DNA of 64,000 nt, from the NCBI GenBank assembly GCA_025459175.1, contig JALORC010000004.1:1-64000 (forward strand), in the 5' to 3' direction. Shown here in pieces: positions 56,709-64,000 of the stretch. Numbering within the stretch: position 1 is the first letter of the stretch; every line of letters starts with the position of its first letter. The notes under the pieces are model-generated. The model saw only the letters and a list, made by a program, of their open reading frames with translations, was not told where the DNA came from and made no database searches. The position numbers and the translations under genes are program-made. This stretch comes from Planctomycetota bacterium. Its GTDB lineage: Bacteria > Planctomycetota > UBA1135 > UBA2386.

Positions 56709-58058
56709 CTACGTCTCGGCCGGTCGCTCCTCGGGCTTGCGGATCGCGTGGCGGAACACGTAGTTGACGATCGGGATGCCCAGGATCAGGCCCCAGACGC
56801 CGAACAGCTTGCCGCCGATGGTCAGCACGATCAGCACCAGCACCGGGTTCATGTGCATGTGGTGCCCGTAGATCTGCGGGTTCAGCACGTAGGTCTCGAG
56901 CGCGTGCACGAGGCAGATCATCAGGATCGCCAGCACCATCGTCGACACGCCGCCGGACTGCAGCGCCAGCAGGCAGATCGGCGTCGAGCTGAGGAACGTG
57001 CCGACCACCGGGATGAAGCTGCACACGAACACGATCGCCGACAGCACCAGCATGCTCTGTGTGAGGCCGAGCATCCACAGGCCGAGCGAGGTCAGGATCG
57101 TGTTGCAGATGGCGATGAACAGCTGCGCCTCGAGCGCGCGGCCGAGCACGCGGCCGAAGCCGGCGATGTTGTCGGCGACCTCGTCGTAGATGAAGCCGAT
57201 CTTGGTGTTGGCGAGGCCGGTGATGCCGCGGCGGATCTTCGACAGGTCGAGCACGATCAGGAACGAGAACAGCAGCGACAGCAGGAACGACGACGCGTAG
57301 CCGATCACCGACTGCCCGATCTCGAGCGGGTTCTTGGCCAGCGACTCGATCACGTTGTTGAGCAGATCCCGCACGATGAACAGGTTCTCCGGCAGCTTCT
57401 CGGCCGGCTTCTCGCTGTCGGCGGGGCTGCCATCGGCATTGCCGTTGGTGCCGTCCTTCGGATCGGTCGGCAATGGCTTGCCGTCGCGGTCCGCGCCGGT
57501 CTTCGGCGACCCGTCCTCGGGTCGGCGTTCCGAGCCGTCCGCGGGCTTGCCGTCCTCCGGGGTCGGCTCGGGCGGCTTCGGCCGCGGGATCGTGCCCGGG
57601 ACCTTGTTGTCGCCGAACGCCGTGATCGGGTCCGGCAGCCCGGTGCCCTGCTGGTGCTTGGCGAGGCTCTTGTAGAGCGCCGGATACTGCTTCAGGAACT
57701 TGCTGAGTTCCTGGTCGCCCTGCTTGATGTACTTCTCACGGTTCTCCCAGAACGTGTTCGCCTGCGACTGGATCTCGGGCACCAGCGTGAAGCCGGTCGC
57801 GAACAGCGTGCCCAGGAACACCAGGCCGACGATGATCACGCGCGCCGGCCGGTTCTTGATCCGGTGCGCCAGCCCGTCGACGCCGTGCGCCTGGATGTAG
57901 GCGAACACGAACGTCATGAACACCAGCAGCAGGAACGGGCGCAGCACGTAGAGCACCGCGATCAACAGGCCCCACACGAACGCGCGTGTGGTCAGCGAGA
58001 AGATGCGGTCCCACGGCGGGGGGAGAGTCTTTTCCGGGTGTTCCGAGGCGGACGGCAT
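56709..58058 (-). CDS. AI-2E/PerM family transporter with long acidic/Pro insertion
   Basis: RPFLLLVFMTFVFAYI; multiple TMs; VVGTFLSSTPICLLAL; LEPQIYGHHMHMNPVLVLIVLTIGGKLFGVWGLILGIPI-type C-terminus. Confidence 0.88.
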   Translation of the reverse strand: MPSASEHPEKTLPPPWDRIFSLTTRAFVWGLLIAVLYVLRPFLLLVFMTFVFAYIQAHGVDGLAHRIKNRPARVIIVGLVFLGTLFATGFTLVPEIQSQANTFWENREKYIKQGDQELSKFLKQYPALYKSLAKHQQGTGLPDPITAFGDNKVPGTIPRPKPPEPTPEDGKPADGSERRPEDGSPKTGADRDGKPLPTDPKDGTNGNADGSPADSEKPAEKLPENLFIVRDLLNNVIESLAKNPLEIGQSVIGYASSFLLSLLFSFLIVLDLSKIRRGITGLANTKIGFIYDEVADNIAGFGRVLGRALEAQLFIAICNTILTSLGLWMLGLTQSMLVLSAIVFVCSFIPVVGTFLSSTPICLLALQSGGVSTMVLAILMICLVHALETYVLNPQIYGHHMHMNPVLVLIVLTIGGKLFGVWGLILGIPIVNYVFRHAIRKPEERPAET

Positions 58059-58257
58059 GCCGGCGCGACGGTACGCAGGCCGACGCGGGCGCGCCAGACA
58101 CGTCCTGGATTGCCCGTGTCGGCCTCCGGTCGTTGCCATCGGCCGCTGGCGCGTCCCCCCGACCAGCCGGCGGCCGCGCGGCGTACTGCTCGCGACCAGC
58201 GGCGCCGGGTGCGCGCCCGGGCCTTGCATCCTCGGCGGGGGCCAGTAACCAAGCGCC

Positions 58258-61200
58258 ATGCCGCGTTCTGTCATCGTCGCGCTGGTGCTGGCGGCCGCCT
58301 GTTCAAAGGCGCCCGAGCCGCAGCCAACCCTCCTGGCCTCGCCGTTGCGCGACCGCAGCGCGGCCGCCGGCCCGCGGTTCACCAAGGTCGATCCGGCCAC
58401 CTCGGGCCTGGTGTTCCAGAACGAACTGCGCCGCGAGAACGTCGTCGCCTACGTCTACTCCGGCGCCGGCCTCGCGGTCGGTGACTACGACGGCGACGGC
58501 TTGCCCGACGTCTACATGGTGTCGCAGGACGGGCCGAACCGCTTGTTCCGCCAGACGGCGCCGCTGCGCTTCGAGGACGTCACCGAGCGGGCCGGTGGGC
58601 TCGATGGTGGAGACGCATGGGGCAACGCGGCGTCGTTCGCCGATGTCGACAACGACGGCGACCTCGATCTCTACGTGTGCAACCTCGAGTCGCCGAACCT
58701 GCTCTACGTCAATCGCGGCGACGGCACGTTCGAGGAGAAGGCGGGGCCGTTCGGGCTCGGGCTCAGTGCTGCCAGCATGGGCTGCGCGTTCGCCGACTAC
58801 GACAACGACGGCGATCTCGATCTGTACGTGCTGACCAACCGCGTGCTGAAGCACCGGTTGCCCGACGAGATCGTCGCCGGCATCACGCTGCCGAAGGCGA
58901 TGCGCAAGACCAAGGCGGAGCTGCTGCCGCCGTATCCGAGCTTCGCGCGCGACGAGCGCGGGAGCCTGGTGGTGCCGAAGGGCTACGAGGACCACTTCTT
59001 CACCGAGCCGGGGTCGCCGGCGCCGTTCCAGGCCGGGCAACGCGATCGCCTGTTCCGCAACGACGGCTACGCCAACTGGGTCGACGTCACCAAGGAGGCG
59101 GGCATCGCCGATCACGGCAACGGCCTGTCGGTGGTGTGGTGGGATTTCGACGGCGATGGTCGCCTCGATCTGTACGTCGCCAACGACTTCCAGTCGCCGG
59201 ACCAGCTCTACCACAATCGCGGCGACGGGCGCTTCGTCGACGTGACCGAGGAGCGGCTGCCGCACACCGCGTTCTTCGGCATGGGCGCCGACTTCGGCGA
59301 CCTCGACGGCGACGGCCGTGCGGACCTCTGCGTCGCCGACATGTCGAGCACGCAGCACTACTGGGGCAAGATGCTGATGGGCAGCATGGACCAGCACCGC
59401 TGGTTCCTGATGCACGCGCGGCCGCAGCAGTACATGCGCAACGCGCTGTACGTGAACACCGGCACCGACCGGTTCCTCGAGGCCGCGCACCAGGCGGGCC
59501 TCGCCAGCAGCGACTGGACCTGGTCGGTGCGTTTGTGTGATCTCGACGACGACGGGCGGCTCGACTTCTTCGCCACCAACGGCATCCCGGTGTTCACCGA
59601 CAACCCGGACACCGGCGAACGCTTCGACCGGCTCTGGCAGCAGGGCGAGCAGAAGCAGGCGATCGAGCTGTTCCGCGCGATCCCGAGCGTCGCCGAGCAG
59701 AACGTCGCCCGCCGCAACGCCGGTGACCTGAAGTTCACCGACATGGGTGCCGCCTGGGGGCTCGACGAGAGCAGTGTCGCGCACGGAGCGGTGGTCTGCG
59801 ATCTCGATCGCGATGGCGACCTCGACGTGATCACCAACAACCTGAACGCGCCGTGCAGCCTGTTCGAGAACCGCGGCGCCGATGCGCATCGGGTCCTGGT
59901 GGAGCTGCAGGGGGTGCAGAGCAATCGCCGCGGGGTCGGCGCCAGCATCATGGTGACCGCGGGAGGCAGCACGCAGACGGCGCTGGTGTCGCCGACGCGC
60001 GGCTACATGAGTGCCGGTGAGCCGGTGACGCACTTCGGGCTCGGCACCGCGACCGCGATCGAGCAGCTGACCGTGCGCTGGCCGAGCGGGGTCGTGCAGA
60101 CGTTCGCCGGACTCGCGGTCGATCAGCGCTACACGATCCGCGAGGCCGGAACGCCGACGTCCTCCGCACCCGCGGGCACGCCGCCGATGCCGATGTTCAC
60201 CGCCGGCGAGTTGCCGGTGCGCCACGTCGAGCGCGAGTTCGACGACTTCGCGGCGCAGCCGCTGCTGCCGCATCGACTGTCGCGGCTCGGTCCCGGGATG
60301 GCCAGCGGGGATGTCGACGGCGACGGCCGCGACGAGCTGTGGATCGGCGGTGCCGCTGGGCAGGCGGGAACGCTGTTGCGCACCGGGATCGACGGCAAGC
60401 ACGTGCCGATCGCCGGCCCCTGGCGCGAGCATGCCGAGTGCGAGGACATGGGTGCCTGCTTCGTCGACTTCGATCGAGACGGCGATCTCGACCTCTACGT
60501 CGCCAGCGGCGGTGTCGAGGCGGAGGAAGGATCCGCGGCGTTGCGTGACCGGCTCTACGAGAACGACGGCAAGGGCGCCTTCACAGTGGCGCGCGCGGGC
60601 GTGCTGCCCGACACGGCAACCAGCAGCAGCTGTGTCACCGCGGCGGACTTCGATCGCGACGGCGATCTCGACCTGTTCGTCGGCGGCCGCGTCGAGCCGG
60701 GCCGCTTCCCGCGCGCGCCCGACAGCCGGCTGCTGCGCAACGACGACGGCCGCTTCGTCGACGCGACCGAGGCGCTGCTGCCGGCACTGCGCGACGTCGG
60801 CATGGTGACGGCGGCGGTGTGGAGCGATCTCGACGGCGACGGCTTCCAGGATCTCGCGGTCGCCGGGCAGTGGTGGCCGCTGCGTGTGTTCCGCAACGAC
60901 GCCGGCAAGGGCTTCGTCGAGCGCACCAAGGAACTCGGCTTCGAGGCCGTGCGCGGCCAGTGGAACGGTCTCGCCGCCGCCGATCTCGACGGCGACGGCG
61001 ACATGGATCTGGTGGCCGGCAACCTCGGCCTCAACACGAAGTACAAGGCCACCGCCGAGAAACCGCTGCGCCTGTTCGCGCGCGACTTCGACGACAACGG
61101 CACGCTCGACGTCATCGAGGGCAAGCAGACCGCCGACGGCGTGCTGCCGGTGCGCGGGCTGTCGTGCAGCAGCCAGGCGATGCCGTTCGTGCGCGAGAAG

Positions 61201-61923
61201 TTCCCGACCTACGACGCGTTCGCGCGCGCCAACCTGGCGCAGATCTACGGCGACGACCGGCTGTCGATGAGCTACGCGCTGGTGTGCAACGAGCTGCAGC
61301 ACATCGTGTTCGACAACCGCGGCGATCGCTTCGTCGCGATGCCGCTGCCTTCCCGCGCGCAGCTGTCGCCGGTGTTCGGCATCGGCATCGCCGACTTCGA
61401 CGGTGACGGGCTGCAGGACCTGGTGCTGGCGCAGAACTTCTTCTCGCCCGAACCGGAGACCGGTCGTTTCGACGGCGGGCTCGGCGTGCTGCTGCGCGGT
61501 CGCGGCGGTCTGCAGTTCGAGGCGGTGCCGGCGGATCGTTCCGGCATCGTCATGCCCGAGGACGGCAAGGCGCTGCTGGTCACGGACCTCGACGGCAACG
61601 GCGTGCCGGACTTCGCCTGTGCGACCAACGACGGGCCGGTGCGCACGTTCGTCGGCACCGGCAAGCCGGGCCTCGCGGTGCGACTGCGTGGTGCCGCCGG
61701 CAATCCGACCGCGATCGGCGCCACGATCGAGTTGGTCGCGAAGGACGGCAGCGTGCAACGTCGGGAGCTCGCCGCCGGCAGCGGCTACCTGACGCAGGGG
61801 CCGGCGGTGGCGTGGTTCGCGCCGGCGAGCGCCGGCTCGCGGCTGCGCGTGCGCTGGCCGGACGGTGCGAGCAGCGAGCACGCGGTCGAGGTGACGACCG
61901 GTGAGCTCGTCATCGCGCGCTGA
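58258..61923 (+). CDS. CRTAC1-like FG-GAP/VCBS repeat protein with ASPIC/UnbV domains (lipoprotein)
   Basis: LVLAAACSKAPEP signal; many D-x-D-x-DG repeats; ASPIC-type GVGASIMVTAGGSTQTALVSPTRGYMSAGEPVTHFGLG and AIGATIELVAKDGSVQRRELAAGSGYLTQG. Confidence 0.92.
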   Translation: MPRSVIVALVLAAACSKAPEPQPTLLASPLRDRSAAAGPRFTKVDPATSGLVFQNELRRENVVAYVYSGAGLAVGDYDGDGLPDVYMVSQDGPNRLFRQTAPLRFEDVTERAGGLDGGDAWGNAASFADVDNDGDLDLYVCNLESPNLLYVNRGDGTFEEKAGPFGLGLSAASMGCAFADYDNDGDLDLYVLTNRVLKHRLPDEIVAGITLPKAMRKTKAELLPPYPSFARDERGSLVVPKGYEDHFFTEPGSPAPFQAGQRDRLFRNDGYANWVDVTKEAGIADHGNGLSVVWWDFDGDGRLDLYVANDFQSPDQLYHNRGDGRFVDVTEERLPHTAFFGMGADFGDLDGDGRADLCVADMSSTQHYWGKMLMGSMDQHRWFLMHARPQQYMRNALYVNTGTDRFLEAAHQAGLASSDWTWSVRLCDLDDDGRLDFFATNGIPVFTDNPDTGERFDRLWQQGEQKQAIELFRAIPSVAEQNVARRNAGDLKFTDMGAAWGLDESSVAHGAVVCDLDRDGDLDVITNNLNAPCSLFENRGADAHRVLVELQGVQSNRRGVGASIMVTAGGSTQTALVSPTRGYMSAGEPVTHFGLGTATAIEQLTVRWPSGVVQTFAGLAVDQRYTIREAGTPTSSAPAGTPPMPMFTAGELPVRHVEREFDDFAAQPLLPHRLSRLGPGMASGDVDGDGRDELWIGGAAGQAGTLLRTGIDGKHVPIAGPWREHAECEDMGACFVDFDRDGDLDLYVASGGVEAEEGSAALRDRLYENDGKGAFTVARAGVLPDTATSSSCVTAADFDRDGDLDLFVGGRVEPGRFPRAPDSRLLRNDDGRFVDATEALLPALRDVGMVTAAVWSDLDGDGFQDLAVAGQWWPLRVFRNDAGKGFVERTKELGFEAVRGQWNGLAAADLDGDGDMDLVAGNLGLNTKYKATAEKPLRLFARDFDDNGTLDVIEGKQTADGVLPVRGLSCSSQAMPFVREKFPTYDAFARANLAQIYGDDRLSMSYALVCNELQHIVFDNRGDRFVAMPLPSRAQLSPVFGIGIADFDGDGLQDLVLAQNFFSPEPETGRFDGGLGVLLRGRGGLQFEAVPADRSGIVMPEDGKALLVTDLDGNGVPDFACATNDGPVRTFVGTGKPGLAVRLRGAAGNPTAIGATIELVAKDGSVQRRELAAGSGYLTQGPAVAWFAPASAGSRLRVRWPDGASSEHAVEVTTGELVIAR

Positions 61924-61941
61924 CCTCGTGGCCCGCGGTGG

Positions 61942-63168
61942 TCACCGGATCGCGTTCTGCCACAGCTCGCACAACACCGCGGCTTCGCGCCGCACGTCGT
62001 GCGAGCGGGCGACGCGCGCGCGGCCGGCGGCACCGAGTCGCTCCACCTGGGGCGTGGCCATCGTCAGCAACTCCTGCATCGCATCCGCCAGCTGGTCGGC
62101 GCTACCGGCCGTGACCAGCCAGCCGTTCTGGCCGGGCTCGACCAGTTCGGGAATGCCGGCGATGCGAGTCGCGATCGCCGGTCGGCCGCGCGCCAGTGCC
62201 TCCATCAGCACCACCGGCAGGCCTTCGGCAAAGCTCGGGACGACCAGGCCGCGCGTGCGGTCCAGATGGTCGCGGATCTGCTCCGCATTGCGCCAGCCGG
62301 CGAACTCGATCCGCTGGTCGAGCCCGTGCTCGGTGACCCGGCCCCGCACCCACGGCTCGAGCGGGCCGCCACCGACCAGGGTCATGTGCCACTCGAGCCC
62401 GCGCGCTTGCAGCAGGCTGCACGCGGCCAGCAGCACCGGGATGCCCTTCTCCTCGACCATGCGGCCGATCCACAGCAGGCTCGGTGGCGCCGGCACCGGC
62501 AGCGGCGGTGGCAGCAGGAAGCGTTCGTCGACGCCGCAGCGGACCACCTGCACCTTGCGCCACTGGTCGATCGGCGTGTAGCGGCACAGCTGGCTGCGGC
62601 CGAAGTCGCTGATCGCCACGACCGCGGTCGCCTGGGTGATCTTGTCGCGCAGGTTGATGCCACCCGGCCGTTCGAACTCCTCGGGGCCGTGTGCGGTGAA
62701 CGTGAACGGCGGTCCACCCAGCGCCGTGCACAGCAGCGCGACGTCGGTCGAGTTGGTGCCGAAGTGGGCGTGCACGAAGCGGGCTCGCGAATCGAGGGCG
62801 CGCAGCAGGCGGCACGCCTCGAGCAGGTAGATCAGCTGTCGCAGCAGGCCGCGGTCGGATCGACGGCCCAGCCGGAACGTCAGCGCCATCGTGCGCAGCA
62901 ACCGCAGCGGTCGCCGCACGGCGACCGCCAGCAGGGACCACAGCAGCGGCAGCGCGCCGCCGGCCAGCAGCACCTGCGTGCGCCGTTGTTCGTCGGCGTC
63001 GGCGTCGTTGCCGGGCGTGACCTGGCCGGGGCGGACCGAGAACCGTTGCACGACGACGCCGAGCTGTTCGAGCGCCAGGATCTCGCGCCGGATGAACGAG
63101 TGGCTCGGTGCCGGGTAGCGGTTGACGACGTAGGCGACGACCAGTGGTGTGGACGGCGTGGTGCTCAT
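61942..63168 (-). CDS. Glycosyltransferase family 4 protein
   Basis: VVAYVVNRYPAPSHSFIRREILALEQLGVVV; HFGTNSTDVALLC; LLWIGRMVEEKGIPVLLAACSLL; VVPSFAEGLPVVLMEALARGRPAIATRIAGIPELV. Confidence 0.9.
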   Translation of the reverse strand: MSTTPSTPLVVAYVVNRYPAPSHSFIRREILALEQLGVVVQRFSVRPGQVTPGNDADADEQRRTQVLLAGGALPLLWSLLAVAVRRPLRLLRTMALTFRLGRRSDRGLLRQLIYLLEACRLLRALDSRARFVHAHFGTNSTDVALLCTALGGPPFTFTAHGPEEFERPGGINLRDKITQATAVVAISDFGRSQLCRYTPIDQWRKVQVVRCGVDERFLLPPPLPVPAPPSLLWIGRMVEEKGIPVLLAACSLLQARGLEWHMTLVGGGPLEPWVRGRVTEHGLDQRIEFAGWRNAEQIRDHLDRTRGLVVPSFAEGLPVVLMEALARGRPAIATRIAGIPELVEPGQNGWLVTAGSADQLADAMQELLTMATPQVERLGAAGRARVARSHDVRREAAVLCELWQNAIR

Positions 63169-63473
63169 CCGCTGGCCTGACCGTTCGTGGATCGTGGCAG
63201 GCGATGCCGGCCCGGGCTCGTTCCGAAGAAGTTGTTCACCGCGTGCTGGAGAGTCGATCGAGCTCGGTGCGTGCCGCGGGACGAGGCTGCAGAGCGAGCG
63301 CGCGCAAGCTATCGCGGTGGCTCGGGAGTGCCCAGCTTCGGTGTCGAATCGCGACCGCGGAGGCCTGTTTCGCAGTTGGTCCTGGCCGTGATGCTGGCCC
63401 TGGGCGTCCTTGACCAGGTTCCGCCCAGTTTCCATGATCCCACAGCGCTCGGTAGTCGGACGAGAACATCAGC

Positions 63474-64000
63474 TTGCAGAGCTTGCCCATCCACGGCTCG
63501 GAGTTGCGACGCCTCGTGGCGCTGCAACAGAAGGCATATGCCCTGCTGCGCTGGCTCGCCGAGCAGGTGGATGCCGGCAATGTCGTGCCCGACGGCGTGC
63601 ACAGCGACGATCCCGACCCCGCGGCCGTCGCTTCGACCGCACACGCATGGCTGCAAGCCAACCTGCCGCGGGTCCCGTGGCAACTGCGCCCCCGCAACGA
63701 CGAGAGCGAAGTCGTCGGCCACCTGTTCGCGTCGTTGTTGGTGACCTCGCACGAGGTCGCCGAACAGCGCGCTCTGCGGGCTTCGCCGTCGGGGTGCAGG
63801 TGCCCGATGTGTCTGCGCCTGGTCCCCGGTTCTCACCTGATTCCGCGGCGGACCGATCGTCGCGACGAACGGCGGGCGCGGGCGCTGCAGTTCGATCATG
63901 TGGCGCGGCTCGCCGCGGGGCTCGGCGTCGACCTGACCGAGGCGGCGATCGACGAGCTGCTCGACGACCGCGCGCTGCAGCCGGCACTGGCGATGGCGAC
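63474..64000 (+). CDS. Hypothetical protein, truncated by the window end
   Basis: Frame open to the window edge after an in-frame TAG at 63453; TTG start proposed; CRCPMCLRLVPGSHLIPRR motif. Confidence 0.45.
   Translation, partial: MQSLPIHGSELRRLVALQQKAYALLRWLAEQVDAGNVVPDGVHSDDPDPAAVASTAHAWLQANLPRVPWQLRPRNDESEVVGHLFASLLVTSHEVAEQRALRASPSGCRCPMCLRLVPGSHLIPRRTDRRDERRARALQFDHVARLAAGLGVDLTEAAIDELLDDRALQPALAMA

Noticed and set aside
55587-58484. 965-aa plus-strand ORF
   Set aside because: Frame-shifted shadow of the hybrid kinase and antisense of the AI-2E transporter.
58303-61881. 1192-aa minus-strand ORF
   Set aside because: Exact antisense shadow of the FG-GAP/ASPIC protein; its regular VAVEV repeats are the complement of DxDxDG codons.

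Overview
The window is high-GC bacterial chromosome and looks Planctomycetota-like (inference only). It is densely coding, and most of the very long antisense ORFs are GC-driven artefacts. Left part (90-3912): a proline racemase-family gene, a secreted M14 carboxypeptidase (MpaA-like) and two Yej/Dpp-type permeases, possibly a muropeptide or peptide uptake locus. At 4116-20487 there is an exopolysaccharide locus. It opens with a very small PEP-CTERM protein translationally coupled to an exosortase, followed by a WecG/TagA glycosyltransferase, GT2/GT4 enzymes, an O-antigen ligase-like protein, a BACON + beta-helix lipoprotein, an asparagine synthase, a Wza-like exporter and a Wzz/Wzc-like protein with a degraded kinase domain. 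The rest is mostly single genes and short operons: moaA, FHA/VWA, rsmD, heme A (ctaA-ctaB-DUF420), a MacAB-like efflux set, recN, rsgA, fic, DUF433, CsgG, OPT, manA, an RsuA-family gene, an M16 pair, Nif3/YbgI, porin and PBP-like genes, a hybrid kinase, AI-2E, a CRTAC1-like giant protein and a glycosyltransferase. Most notable observations: (1) the coupled PEP-CTERM/exosortase pair with a structured leader; (2) a C-terminal module apparently shared by three unrelated secreted proteins; (3) two gene scars ('MSDVVVRA*' after gntR and 'MRFLADENFPLA' after DUF433), each abutting the stop codon of a convergent gene; (4) a 39-bp in-frame duplication of the methyltransferase gene flanking a secreted-protein gene; (5) a BY-kinase-like domain missing its catalytic motifs. 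I saw no tRNA, rRNA, CRISPR array, transposase or phage genes, but could not run dedicated scanners.
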